Shown here: piece by piece, positions 11,546-22,412 of the stretch | Layout of the letters: every line of letters starts with the position of its first letter | How positions within the stretch are numbered: position 1 is the stretch's first letter | Assembly (NCBI GenBank): GCA_022059125.1 | Contig: JAEUWY010000001.1 | Location: forward strand, 3,038,001-3,102,000 | Source: Corynespora cassiicola | Lineage: Eukaryota; Ascomycota; Dothideomycetes; Pleosporales; Corynesporascaceae | Length of the DNA stretch: 64,000 nucleotides | Direction: 5' to 3' | The notes under the pieces: generated by a model | Databases searched by the model: none | Told to the model about the DNA's origin: nothing | The model's input: only the letters and a program-made list of their open reading frames with translations | Program-made: the position numbers and the translations under genes

Positions 11546-12234
11546 ATGAAGGTTCTCTACGTCCTCCTCGCCGCGGCCGCCTCAGTCGCCGCCCAGACTG
11601 AATGCGAGCCCCACGAGGACCACTGGCACTGCCCTGAAGGTGTCGAGGAGCCTACCTACCTCCCCGGCCAGGAACCTGCTGCAACTGCCGGCGCTTCGAG
11701 CGCGGTATCCAGTGCCACCCCCTCGGTCACCGCATCCCCCAGCGCCACCGAGACAGACGACCACGACGATCACGACATTAGCCTGACTGCCAGCGGCGTC
11801 TGCGAGCCTCATGGCGACCACTGGCACTGCCCCGAGGGCGTCCCCGAGCCCACCACCGCCCCGGCCTTGAGCGCAACAACCCCTGCCCCCTCCGCATCCG
11901 CCACCGCGGACCACGACCACGATGACGACGACCATGCGGCTACTGCTTCCACCTGTGAGCCTCACGGCGACCACTGGCACTGTAAGTTTTGCCCTGCATA
12001 TCGATATCAGCCCTGCCATGTTTCTAACATCAGCCAGGCCCCAGCGGAGTCGCTGAGCCCACGACTGCCCCTGCTGCCGAGACAACGGCTGCTGGAACGG
12101 GAGCTGCAGGCGCCTCTACCAGCGGCACTGCTCCCGCTGCCAGCCAGGCTACCGGTGCTGCTGCTGCTGTTGGTGCTTCGAGCGGTGGTGTCTTCGCCCT
12201 CGCACTCGGCGCTTTCGGTGCGCTCTTCATCTAA
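11546..12234 (+). CDS. GPI-anchored surface protein with three Cys/His-triad metal-binding-like repeats
   Basis: Two exons (11546-11981, 12038-12234) give 210 residues. A signal peptide (residues 1-16, cut after VAA) is followed by three copies of a ten-residue unit: C20-C29, C86-C95 and C137-C146. The unit reads CEPHxDHWHC followed by P-[ES]-G-V and EPT. Inside it, HGDHWH (HEDHWH in copy 1) fits HxxHxH, the spacing of the zinc-binding histidine triad known from streptococcal Pht proteins. The likeness is in spacing only. The two flanking Cys may form a disulphide or bind metal. Linkers are Ser/Thr/Ala/Pro-rich with Asp/His clusters (DDHDDHD, DHDHDDDDH). The C-terminus (GGVFALALGAFGALFI) is a GPI-attachment tail. 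The intron splits the His-Cys of copy 3. Metal binding at the wall or membrane is an inference; I know no characterised family member. Confidence 0.85.
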
Positions 12235-13190
12235 GTGCTTCTCTGTGGACTACTTGAGGGCTTGAAACGTTGAAGGAGATTAATGAGACACGGACTCTGC
12301 ATGGATAGAAAACATTTTGGCCAGGAATTTTCTTTACCCTTTTTTTTTATTAGTCTCCGCTGCCTTGGAGGGCATGGGGCGTGTAATACCCTTCTTGCAA
12401 AGAGTTCTAGCTCGATTTTGTATATAGACCTACCTACCTGCCTGAATCTACGATCCGATGACGGACGCAATTATGCGATGCATGACAGTTTCTTGGCCTT
12501 CAAATGCTAACGTCTTGCAAAGCGCCATGCTACGAAGTTGGCTTTGCGGAAAACTCAGAGCTGTTGTGGGGTGTTGGTGGTGGGTGGTTGGGGGAGCCAA
12601 GCAAGCCAAGCTTTAGCGCGGTCATCAAGGTGCTCAGGTTGGCAGTAGTCAAGACAAGTTGGTAGCTTGGTATACCCCGGCCAGCTATCCTCTCCACTTC
12701 CTGTGCCGTGGGATCTTGGATCGAATTTGTCAATTGTGTTATTATTACCCTTGGTCATTTCTCTCGACAGAAGCATCACGGCGATCGACATGTCCAGAGC
12801 TCCGCTGGCCGCAAAATTCTTCCAAGAAAGGGGTACGTCGTTGTAGCCCTTTTGCCAGGAAGTCGTCACTTGTTCTCCCAGCATGAAGTTTGATTGGGTA
12901 TATTCATTATATCGATTAAAGTATAAGAGTTCTGAATAGCGTCCTCTTCTCCGCTGAGCTGCAGAAGTCCCTTTTGCTCAACTTTGCTAGGCCTGTATCA
13001 CGGTTTAGTCCTGGTCCAGCAAAGCTGAGAAAAAGAGACTCCTGCAGTTCTTTAGATTAGCTGGAAAATCAGAAGACAAAAACAGCTGCGCGATGCATGC
13101 CACAGAACGCACAAAAACCTCCATCCCGCTCATCACCTCCCAACTCCAAACCACAACGGCCACACCCTCCCCTTCCCAGACGCAGGATCC
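12235..13190. other. Intergenic between convergent genes
   Basis: 3' flanks of the surface-protein gene and of the MFS gene. Open frames of up to 109 codons show no motif. Nothing else is seen. Confidence 0.45.
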
Positions 13191-14901
13191 TCAGATGATT
13201 TCCTCCATACGATGTACGTCGGAGTTGCGACTCCACCTCCTAATCTTCTTGCCGAGCCCATAGTACAGTGGGAACGCAAATAGCGCCGGCCCAACCGTGC
13301 ACGCAAAGATGACCATGGCCGGAGTGATCCACCCATCCTTGCTCGTATGCGCAAGGTCGAAGATCCAGTACGAATACGAGAAGGCGATGAAGTTCTTGCA
13401 CACGGTAGCCACCACCATGATCTCTCCGCTGATGGGCTTGTAACAGTCGATGGCATATGCGATGCAGATGGTGGGCACCGTCGTGACTGACAGACCAGCG
13501 AAGCCATAGCCCCAGACTACAATGTGGCCCCAGGCCCACTGCTGCTGGTAGGCCACTCCACCCAGGATGAGGGACAGCATCGTGATGACCATGTAGAACC
13601 ACAGGGCAGGGAGCCGCATCTCGGCCTCGCGTATGCCGTTGTTCTTGCGCGTGGCGCGAGCAGCCACCCAGTCCGAGTAGGGCCCCGCCGTCGCGAGGCC
13701 GATGAGCGCGCCGACGACAAAGGCAAAGTTTGTGTAGCCGACTTGCTCGGGGGTGAAGAGGTAGGGCGGCGCGGCGAAGATGACCGACTCGGTGATGTTG
13801 AAGAAGAGGACCAGGTCGGCGGGGCCCGCGAGCATGAGGCCGGCCCAGAAGATGATGGGGTTGAAGAAGACCTTGATGGGCGTCCACGTGTCGCGCACCA
13901 CGAACATCTTCCAGCGGGAGTCTGGCTTCTGGAAGGGCATGAATTGTTGGCGCGAAGGTCGGCCCTTGCCCACGGGCGCTGGCGCCAGGGAGCTGTTCTC
14001 CGAGCTCTCGCCTGCCACGCGAGAGACCTGTTTTTCGATTTCGCTCGACTGCCCGATTGTCGTGACGACCTCTCCCTCGGCTGGCGTGCGAAGAGGCGAA
14101 GTGTCAGAAGTCTTGCGGTGGTACTTGGTCTCGGGGAAAGTGAGCGCGATCATGATGATGGCGAAGGCGGAGAGTGCAGTCTCCAGCCAGAAGAATGATT
14201 GCCAACCGTGGTGGGATGCGATAGCACCGCTCATGACTGGGCCAAGGAAGGCGCCGAGGAAGTATCCAGTGCTAAAGAACAGGTCAGCGATGCAGGTTCC
14301 ACTGATTTGATTTGATGCTTACAAGTAAACACCCGTCCACAGGCCACGTTCGTGGAGGAAGAAGACATCTGCGATCATCTGGACTGGAATAGATTCACTG
14401 GTAGCGCAGACCAATCCATTCACAGCTCGAGCTGCAAGAAGACTGCGGTGGGAGGTTGCCAGTGCTTGCCAGACGCATGTAAGTAGGATGAAGACTGCGA
14501 ATACCAAGCTGATTGCTCGTCTTCCAAAGATGTTGCTCAGCGGGACAATGATGAAGTTGGCAAATCCCAGGGTAATGACGGTGATACCAGTCAGAAGGGA
14601 CAGTTGGGAGTTGTTGAGATGGAACTCCTTCCCAAGTAGAGGAAACATGGGCGCAATTGACAAAGCTCCTGTCACGGAGATCCATGTAAACAGCCACTGA
14701 CTGGCCATCACGGTGACTTGAGGAGAATCAGCATATAGTCCATTTCGTTGCAATTTCTCACTCACGTTTCCATGTCGTCGACCAATTGAGGGGATCCTGC
14801 GGATCCTGAGATGGGTGAGGGATCAAGGCCTTCTTTGCCTTACCATCAAGGCCCATCACCTCAGTGCCAGGTACCAAGTCTTCCTTGTTCATGTCGGCCA
14901 T
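13191..14901 (-). CDS. MFS transporter, DHA1-like drug/metabolite exporter
   Basis: Three exons (14901-14766, 14716-14323, 14271-13191) join to 536 residues. The start at 14901 was chosen because the first exon encodes the usual N-terminal QDPLNWSTTWK block, in phase with LTVMASQWLFTWIS in helix 1; a second Met (MNKED) lies three codons on. The motif-A region reads IFGRRAISLV. Further landmarks are the GVYFTGYFLGAFLGPVMSG helix 5 region, FFWLETALS, FPETKYHR and a long central cytoplasmic loop rich in Ser/Glu/Lys. Twelve helices are expected at the plasma membrane. A TATA element lies 85 bases upstream. Substrate unknown. The strong 3'-end GC bias produces long open frames on the opposite strand, which are shadows. 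Confidence 0.88.
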
Positions 14902-14985
14902 TGTTTATGACTGGAGCTGTAAACCTGAAGGGCCAAATGCTTGGGGGGGGTCAAGACGCTACTGCTTTGACATGGGCGATCAACC

Positions 14986-14995
14986 ATATATATAT
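14986..14995 (-). promoter_or_regulatory. TATA box of the MFS transporter gene
   Basis: TATATATATA on a symmetric tract about 85 bases upstream of the minus-strand ATG at 14901, a usual place for a fungal TATA element. Confidence 0.45.
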
Positions 14996-17051
14996 GCCCA
15001 CTCCATGTAAGGCAAACTTGATCAACAGCTGCCTTGTCATGCCAAATCCGGGAAGCTGGGCTTTCCTTGGTAGACGTCGGAAAATGTCTGGATCGGTTTC
15101 ACTTCACATGCAGTAAAGCACGCCTTTTGCGATATGCGAACCAACCTTCCAAAAGCCGAGTGCGTCCTGGAGCCGGGTGTATACATCCCATGCCGCCATC
15201 CAACCAGTGGGTCGCGCGTCCTGTGCCCGACTCGCGTGAGGCGTCGGATCGGTACGCCACTCCCCAGAACCGGAGTGCGACACAGAAAGCTTGGTGTATC
15301 AATAGAAGCTTTGGGCCCGTTAGTCTGCCGCCAGCTGTCACGGAACTGGGAAGCTCGGACTCACATCCCCGGGTCGACGTGGTGGTGGGGGTGCGGTAAA
15401 GATGCTGCGTAGCTGAGCTCACATCAGACCCTGAGCGAATCAGTAGTTGGATGTTTCCCTGAATACAGTCATAGTGCGTTTAGGCCGTCATCAAGACCCG
15501 TCAGCATCGCGATCGACAGCCTGTAGTCTCAAATACGCCTGAGGGACGACTACAGTTGATCGTTTTTCTTTATCATTCGACGCTTTTGTCCAAAGCTTCT
15601 TTTGATGCTGACACACTGAACAATCAGCACTATGCTTGCACACTGCATATAAATCATGCCCTGCTCCATCCCGGTACACATCCAGTAGTGCAGCGTTTGC
15701 TGGTCTCGCGTGTTGGAGACTGGCCGCAAGTGTAGACATGGCTTTGGCTTTTGGCCCAAGGCGGTCGCAATAGCGAAATCATGCGCAGAAGAGCCCGGCA
15801 TTGCATCCAGGTACAAGACCCTGAGAGCTGTGCGAGCTCGGTACACCACGGACCGTGGGTGGAGATCCAGCACACCGTTCGGAAATCACTTCGGACAATG
15901 CGGGGGTGCACGGACGTCGATCTGCATCGCTGGATTAAGCTTATCACCATTGCTTCGAGCTGTCAGATTGGAGAGCCTCGTCCGTGCGAGGTAGGGTTCA
16001 GGTCCACTGTTTTGTCTTCTGGTAGGGTGGGTTCCTCAGGCTGTCAAACATGTGGGGTCGAGGCCTCGAGACGTTGGAAAGGGCGGAGCGTTGGTTGACG
16101 TGTGGGTCAAGAGAGACCTGGGACACAGATGCAGGAGGCTGAAGCTGTAGGTACAATCCACCATGGGTACTGGCTTTAATCAGACACGGATCACCACTTC
16201 AGGTCGTTCAGTCTGGCCAGATGGTGACGATGGGGCCGTGCGACCGCGCCGATCCGTCGAGTACCGGACAGCCCTGGAGAACTTGTTGGACCACATCAGT
16301 GGCACGCAGTTCTTCGAATTTACGCATTTGATTGGCTTATTTCATCTATTTTCCTTGTATATCGTATTGCTGACGATGGGAGAATTGTGGTGTTCCACTT
16401 CAACTGCCCAGAGAGTGCCCAGAAGCCCAGATCGTGTGAGTCACGTGACCAGTGCCTTAATGTCGCGCCTTCTTCGGATCATCCAGCCACCTTTTTATAT
16501 CTGCGCTAAAGGGGTGTCTAGTTATTGAATTTACTCTGCTCGCCGTTCTGTCCAGGAACCCTCCAAATCCTGCTTTCTCGTTTTCTCTCCGCGGAGAACG
16601 ATTGGATTTATCTACCTCAGCTGGCATCACCATTGACACGGAACTATCAACTCTATGGATTTTTCTCGGAGTTGCCACAGACAGTTAAGCAACCATCTGG
16701 CTTTATAAGCTGAGATTAATTTCAAATGCGATCCAAAGGGTATATTTCGAGGAGGTTCGCAGTTGTTGACTTATGCGGGGTAGAGCAGGCTAATCCGTTA
16801 TGTTCAAGCGCCTCGTCTCAGCCCCAGCCACAGGAAAACGACTGGAATCGTCGCCTGCATCCTCAACGTGGCCCACTGTGAGACAGACTTGTCTGTACCT
16901 GCTTTCATATCTCATGGTCATCTGATATCAACAATACAGCCACCGTCCAGTCTTGGAGGCAGCAAATCCGGAATCTATAGCTACACCACCCATCTCCAAC
17001 CGGATCACATGTATTTCAACTCCGAAATTGAATCCGCCAGACTCTTCGGAC
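14996..17051. other. Intergenic, 2 kb, no gene supported
   Basis: Several open frames of 90-121 codons exist on both strands but none shows a family motif or consistent splice sites. An open frame continues 33 codons upstream of the HET gene start (to 16953) but lacks conserved sequence. No repeat or transposon feature was recognised. Confidence 0.45.
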
Positions 17052-18659
17052 ATGCGCCTGTTACATACAATCACTATGCAACTCACCGAGTTCTTCGGAG
17101 ATATCCCCGATTATGTGATCCTGTCCCACAGATGGCGCGATGGTGAAGTAACGTTCGATGATATTCATCAACCGCACGCCCCGACTATGCAGGGTTATCA
17201 AAAAGTACGAAACGCTTGTATACAGGCGGCTCGCGATGGATTTGAGTACATATGGATAGATACATGTTGTATCGATAAGAGGAGCAGCACCGAACTATCC
17301 GAGGCGATCAATTCAATGTGGAAATGGTATTGGAAAGCATCCATCTGTTATGCGTATCTGGACGATGTACCAGGAATCGATTCGGCTGACAAGTCCTATC
17401 AACTCCATTCTTTCAAAGAGAGTACATGGTTTACGCGAGGCTGGACGTTACAGGAACTCCTTGCTCCTGCTGTCGTGGAGTTTTATAGTTCCGATTGGGC
17501 CCTGTTTGGGACTAAGTCAAGTTTATTGGAGATTGTGTCGAGCGTAACTCGGGTCCCATCATCGGCGCTCATCTCACGACAAAATATCGCCTTGGCAACA
17601 GTCGCGCAGAAACTAAGTTGGGCAGCTTCTCGACAAACCAAGAAGGAAGAAGATACAGCATACTGTCTACTTGGATTGCTGGACGTCAGCATGCCCCTGA
17701 TTTACGGAGAAGGGCGCAAGGCCTTTTACCGTTTGCAAAGGCAGCTCATGGAATCTTCTAATGAGCACACCTTGTTTGCATGGGAGGCAACCGCGCTTGA
17801 TGTTTCCGAGTATAGTATATTCGCCTCTAGTCCGAGTGCATTCTTGGGGGCTGGCAACATATATGCGCCAAAGATAGAGGGTGCTTCATTTTCCATGACG
17901 AATAGGGGCCTTCAGATTGAACTGCCTTGTCTCTCGTTTCCAGATTCCTCTAAACGATTATTGGCTCTATTGAATTGTTATTATGGCAGTGGAGAGACTT
18001 TGAAACGAGGAAGAGTAGGAATAATTCTTGAACCATGTGGGGATGGTCGATATAGAAGAAGCGACCCCCATGTCATACAGGGCGTAGGCCCTGGAGAAAT
18101 TGTAAAAGCCGAGATGAAAAGTCTATGCGTAATGGCACACCATGCACAGGATCAAGAAATGGGACTCTCTATAGCCACATATGGCATTTCCATCTCCATA
18201 TCGCCTTCTGTTTTGGCTAGATTTGCGGTTGAAAGGATTGCCAAATGGTGTCCAGTCTTTGAAGGCGGCCAATATTCCCATATCAACGGTCCCATCGATC
18301 TTGAAGTGATCGACTTTTATACATTTGCGCCGTACGATTATGCGGGCCTACTTTTGAACGACGGAACTTATTCCTTTCTAATTGCATTTGGACAACGAGG
18401 ATACAGTATGATATGGCTGGATATCATGCCTGGTATACCAACACCAAAGTTTTCTGAAGCAATACTGCGGGCGAGGGTAGAGGCTAAAGAAGCAAACTCC
18501 GACCTTTTACGTGATTCGCTAAAGGGGGAACTTCCCGACGGAAGCAGCATTACAGTCGATGCGAAGAAGATACGTTACCAAGGCACTCTCTGTTGGCGAA
18601 TTTCAATCGACATACTAGTAGCTTCAGTGGATTCTGATACATTAATGACCACCGAATGA
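17052..18659 (+). CDS. HET-domain protein (heterokaryon incompatibility type)
   Basis: Uninterrupted 535-codon gene. The start at 17052 was chosen because the family begins with an MRLL-type segment: here MRLLHTITMQLTEFFG, then DYVILSHRW. All HET hallmarks are present in order: LSHRW near residue 25, YIWIDTCCIDKRSSTE near 67-82, AINSMWKWYWKASICYAYLDDV, and WFTRGWTLQELLAP near 127-140, followed by the usual KKEEDTAYCLLGLLDVSMPLIYGEG. The C-terminal 300 residues have no recognised repeats or NACHT/WD40 modules. HET domains trigger regulated cell death in vegetative incompatibility and related recognition; the domain is thought to have a TIR-like fold. The partner or trigger is unknown. An in-frame Met 33 codons upstream (16953) is the alternative start. 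Confidence 0.9.
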   Translation: MRLLHTITMQLTEFFGDIPDYVILSHRWRDGEVTFDDIHQPHAPTMQGYQKVRNACIQAARDGFEYIWIDTCCIDKRSSTELSEAINSMWKWYWKASICYAYLDDVPGIDSADKSYQLHSFKESTWFTRGWTLQELLAPAVVEFYSSDWALFGTKSSLLEIVSSVTRVPSSALISRQNIALATVAQKLSWAASRQTKKEEDTAYCLLGLLDVSMPLIYGEGRKAFYRLQRQLMESSNEHTLFAWEATALDVSEYSIFASSPSAFLGAGNIYAPKIEGASFSMTNRGLQIELPCLSFPDSSKRLLALLNCYYGSGETLKRGRVGIILEPCGDGRYRRSDPHVIQGVGPGEIVKAEMKSLCVMAHHAQDQEMGLSIATYGISISISPSVLARFAVERIAKWCPVFEGGQYSHINGPIDLEVIDFYTFAPYDYAGLLLNDGTYSFLIAFGQRGYSMIWLDIMPGIPTPKFSEAILRARVEAKEANSDLLRDSLKGELPDGSSITVDAKKIRYQGTLCWRISIDILVASVDSDTLMTTE

Positions 18660-18995
18660 CAAAGAGAGCCGATGTCAGCCATCATTTAGTCAGCTAAAGA
18701 ATGATTCAATTACATTCTGGGTTGCGCTTCTTCATTATGATCGCTTCCGCAGGAGCTACGATTGTGCGCCAAAGCGCGATGGTTGGATAGGAATCAAGCC
18801 TCGCCCAGTCTGTTCAGCTCTCGTATCTGAATCCCAGCATTCCTCCACTACTAGCCCAGTGTAACCAAACCCTTTTTGGTGTCAAGTGCTTACTATCTAC
18901 AACGTGGCATCAGTCAACATATATATGATTCATTGTGACCAACTACAGGAACTGATATAGCTTTTCGTGAGCAAGTTTGAACGATACCGACAACC
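18660..18995. other. Intergenic between the HET gene and the MDR oxidoreductase
   Basis: Contains CATATATATG about 80 bases before the oxidoreductase ATG, a possible TATA element. Nothing else is seen. Confidence 0.4.
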
Positions 18996-20162
18996 ATGGC
19001 AGTCCCTCAGAAGCTTATGTCAGCGTGGACGCACACCAAAGCCGGCCATCCATCGAATGTGCTTGCTTTGACAAAAATCCCTGTCCCTCCAATAACCTCG
19101 CCAACCCATGTCCTCGTCAAAGTATCCCATTGCTCCCTTAACCCAGGCACAAGCATTATCATGCAGCTTGTGCCGTCTTTTTTCCGATCCAGGGTCTCCA
19201 TTCCCGAGGCGGACTTCTCTGGTACCGTGATCGGCCTGGGATCGTCAGTTCCTGCAGATCGCGGCCTAAACACAGGGGTCTCGGTCTTTGGCTCTATACC
19301 CATTGGAAAACACGTCACTTCTTCCTCAGGGGCCTTGGCTGAAAATGTTGTGGTCGAGCATTCCGCAGTCGTTGAAGCGCCTCCACGGGCGGATATCGGA
19401 GAACTTTCGGGGCTACCGATCGCAGGGACGACGGCACTTGAGCTGATCAAAGCGGCCAGGTTGAAGAGGGGTGATAGTGTTCTTGTCAACGGTGCGAGCG
19501 GGGGAATCGGTCATTTGGTTCTGCAGATGTGCAAAGAGGAGGTTGGCGAAACTGGAAGAGTCGTAGCTGTCTGTTCTACGGATAACGTAGGATGGGTCAA
19601 GGAATATGGTGCTGATGAGGTGAGTACGATTTCATCAATTCTTAACCCTGGCCTGACCATCTTTTGAAAAAGGTTATAGACTATAAGTTCCATAGCCCTG
19701 TTCACTCCTACTTGAAAGAAAAATTCGGTGGATCGCGCTTCGACGCGATCATTGACGCTGTCGGCATTCAGGATGTATTCGAAAACTGCCCGTCATTCCT
19801 AGCGCAAGGAAAGCCATACGTGACAGTAGGACCTCATGCCAAAAGTCTTTCGTTCTCTGGAATTCTAGCCACACTCGGCCTCATGGCCAAGAATATGCTT
19901 TGGCCGCGCATTCTCGGTGGAGTTCCAAGAGATTATATCCAGGTGACTGGTGTAGCTGGTATCGAGGATATGAAATTATTAGCTTCTCAAGTTGCAAATG
20001 GAAAGTTGAAGGTTCATATCGACACTATCGCAGAAATGGAAGATGCCCAGAAGGTATGTCTCCTCAGTTTTGTTGATTATAGAACACTAAATTGCAGATC
20101 AGGCTTACGATCGGCTGCTTAGTGGCCATACAAAAGGAAAGATAATTGTCAAAATTCCTTAG
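18996..20162 (+). CDS. NADPH:quinone oxidoreductase-like MDR enzyme
   Basis: Three exons (18996-19619, 19673-20053, 20103-20162) give 354 residues. It is a medium-chain dehydrogenase/reductase of the zinc-free quinone-oxidoreductase branch: an N-terminal GroES-like domain (SHCSLNPGTSIIMQ, PEADFSGTVIGLGS, GALAENVVV) and a Rossmann domain with RGDSVLVNGASGGIGHLVLQ (the AxGGxG nucleotide loop), YGADEVIDYK, FDAIIDAVG and the C-terminal HTKGKIIVKIP. No catalytic or structural zinc cysteine cluster is present. Substrate is unknown; relatives reduce quinones or alkenals. For the last intron an earlier AG (20096-20097) also keeps the frame open, but the one at 20101-20102 gives the conserved AYDRLLSGHTKGK ending and is preferred. 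Confidence 0.9.
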
Positions 20163-20402
20163 CATGTTTGAATCTCGAGTTAATCTATAGTCACGTGTCG
20201 GGCTGCGATGGGGTTCATTTTATGCAATGCTTTTCTAGTTCTGTTATTTATATCATAAGGTACATTTATGTCTATTCTAGACCGTTATTAAAATAAACGT
20301 TATTAAAAACCACATATGGATAGCAAGGCTAACACATACTAGAAGCTAAAAAATTACTGTATTAACAGGTTTTAAATATAATGGATGTTTTCATTACTCT
20401 AT

Positions 20403-22412
20403 TCAGCATTTCCCGAGAAAGAATTTCATGAAATTATCAGTTGTGCCAGCCAGCCGAGGGAACCACCAAGAAATCTCCATTGGCTCGAAGTCACTATCCT
20501 CTCGACATGGATACGAACAGTTACATGGAGTTGAAGCCCTTGGCGAGTCCCAAAACAAAGGTGCAAACGGATTCGTATCAAGACGGAAAGCATGATCGTC
20601 AGCTGAACCAATGACTCCGACATCCCGCTCGGGGATGATCCAGTACTCCTTCTGGGCCTCAAGCTCTGCCTCTTCAAACAGCTCAAAAATTCCGTAATCG
20701 TGGTACAAGAAAGGCTGCACGTAATACAGAGCTTCTTCAGCAACGGAAAACATCCTACCGATGCACCAATCTGTATCCGGCAGTTCCATTTCCCGAATAC
20801 CTTGCCTTATCTGCTTATGAAAGGGAATTTCTTCACCTTCCGCCCACCTGAATATGGCCACCATATCTAAAGCGGCTTCGGAGCAGTAGAGCTGGCTGCG
20901 TGAAGAAAAGCCGTCGCGGCAGAAGGTACATACGAGAGTGCCACACTTGGTACAATTTTTTCCATAGTAGTGCAAACTGAAGAAGCAGATGTTGCAATCG
21001 CCCACTCCGTAAGCAGAATATCTGTGGATCCAGTCGTGCTTGCAATAATACAACGTGTAAAATGAGAGAGGTGAACTGTAAAAATCCGTGATACGCCGTA
21101 GGCGCTTTCGTTCGCGTCGCGAAAGAGGCCGGTCCTCACGAGAAGGTTGTTCATGATGAGTACTCCCATCTATGCTTTCCGTTTTTTCTCTATCTTCGTT
21201 ATCGTCGTTTATAGTTACCCAGTCTGCACCGACTGGGATTTCATCGACTGGATCTTCATCGAATCGACCTTCATCGCCATCTGGTTCGATGTCCCATCCA
21301 CCGCCATCTGGTTCGATGAACCATTCGTCGCCGTCTTGGTCAGCTTCTTCCCAGTGGGCATCTTGGATTTCTTCCTCGGCTTCTTCATCCTCGGCTTCTT
21401 CATCCTCGGCTTCTTCATCCTCGAATTCTTCATCCTGCCCACTATCGTCTATCACCACGAAGCCCTCGTCCGCACTATTAGGATTGGGATTTTTTTGACC
21501 GAACTTGTCTACACCCCAAACGTTGTAGCCGTTGCGATCATATCCATCATCCCGGTGGAGGCCTCTGTGGCTGCGCTCATACCCTTCTTCATCGTAGCCT
21601 TCCGGTGGATCACCGTACTGGGGACATCCATATGTAAACAGATGTTGGTCGTCCCACCCCCGGAGGCAGATGAAACAAAACTGATGTTCGCATCGAGTGC
21701 ATTGCATGTGGTTACATGCTTCTTTATGCTCGATCCAAAGATGACAGTTTGTTCCAGGGCACATCTTGATGCGGCAGTCTTGAGTATACTGGGGCATCCA
21801 GTCCGGCTTCACGCGAGGATCTTCATTTGTCTCGCAGAGGTGTTCCGCGGTCCATCGACCACCACAGCCGGCGCAAGTGTCTGTTCCACAGCAGCAGTGG
21901 GAAACAGAGTATCTCCAGTCACTGTTGTCTATGCAATTCCGTGACAAGAAGGTTGCGCACTCTGGATTCGAACAGTACAAGCGACGGGTCGGGTTCGAGA
22001 ATCCCTCCTCAGCTTTCGCTGTGTATTTCTGATACACATCCTTGTTCACGAGATCTCGGGCCAATGAGCGAGGGATTGGGACACAGCATTTTGCTGGGTA
22101 CATGGAAATGTCCTTTAGAGATATTACCATTGCGCGCTCAGCGCATTCCTTGCAAATGAAATGGCACATGCATGGAATGATTCCCTCGTCAGCCGGATAA
22201 TCTACAAGACAAATGTAGCAAGTGTACGTCTCGAGATTTTCCTCTGCTGATTCTTCATCACTAGAGATATCTATTGGTTCTTCAACCTCCATCGGAGTGA
22301 ATTCAGGCTTTCCTTGCTTCAATTTGCGACGATCTTTTCTGCTCAGAATCGTCCCGCACTGAGAGGATGCCTTGGTTAAATTCGAAGAATGCTCTTGCTG
22401 ATGCAAACCCAT
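20403..22412 (-). CDS. RBR (RING-IBR-RING) E3 ubiquitin ligase
   Basis: Single-exon gene of 669 residues. RING1 begins at about residue 65 (CYICLVDY, then CMCHFICKECAE). It is followed by the IBR region (YCSNPECATFLSRNC, CCGTDTCAGCGG) and RING2 (KMCPGTNCHLWIEH, then EACNHMQC..CEHQFCFIC). The Cys of EACNHMQC sits where RBR ligases carry the thioester-forming cysteine; the usual Gly before it is Ala. After the RBR come a Tyr/Asp/Gly-rich stretch, a strongly acidic stretch encoded by a 15-base tandem repeat, and a further Cys/His-rich C-terminal region (CNICFFSLHYYGKNCTKCG, then CTFCRDG) that could bind another zinc. Predicted role: E2-dependent ubiquitin transfer through a Cys intermediate. Substrates unknown. 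A TATA-like element (ATATATAGG) lies about 130 bases upstream. Confidence 0.85.
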   Translation of the reverse strand: MGLHQQEHSSNLTKASSQCGTILSRKDRRKLKQGKPEFTPMEVEEPIDISSDEESAEENLETYTCYICLVDYPADEGIIPCMCHFICKECAERAMVISLKDISMYPAKCCVPIPRSLARDLVNKDVYQKYTAKAEEGFSNPTRRLYCSNPECATFLSRNCIDNSDWRYSVSHCCCGTDTCAGCGGRWTAEHLCETNEDPRVKPDWMPQYTQDCRIKMCPGTNCHLWIEHKEACNHMQCTRCEHQFCFICLRGWDDQHLFTYGCPQYGDPPEGYDEEGYERSHRGLHRDDGYDRNGYNVWGVDKFGQKNPNPNSADEGFVVIDDSGQDEEFEDEEAEDEEAEDEEAEEEIQDAHWEEADQDGDEWFIEPDGGGWDIEPDGDEGRFDEDPVDEIPVGADWVTINDDNEDREKTESIDGSTHHEQPSREDRPLSRRERKRLRRITDFYSSPLSFYTLYYCKHDWIHRYSAYGVGDCNICFFSLHYYGKNCTKCGTLVCTFCRDGFSSRSQLYCSEAALDMVAIFRWAEGEEIPFHKQIRQGIREMELPDTDWCIGRMFSVAEEALYYVQPFLYHDYGIFELFEEAELEAQKEYWIIPERDVGVIGSADDHAFRLDTNPFAPLFWDSPRASTPCNCSYPCREDSDFEPMEISWWFPRLAGTTDNFMKFFLGKC
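21381..21440 (-). repeat. 15-base tandem repeat coding acidic EDEEA units
   Basis: Four consecutive 15-base units inside the RBR gene. The first two are identical and the last two diverge. They encode Asp/Glu/Ala repeats, so copy number could vary between strains without a frameshift. Confidence 0.7.

Noticed and set aside
13524..14198. 224-codon plus-strand frame inside the MFS gene
   Set aside because: Antisense shadow of a GC-rich coding exon; composition is Gly/Arg/Glu-biased and the sense strand is a clear transporter.
16953..17051. Upstream in-frame start for the HET gene
   Set aside because: The 33 extra residues are unlike the family, which starts at the MRLL segment; kept only as an alternative.
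21147..21944. 265-codon plus-strand hydrophobic frame inside the RBR gene
   Set aside because: Antisense of acidic and Cys-rich codons, which read as Ile/Phe/Leu; no independent evidence.
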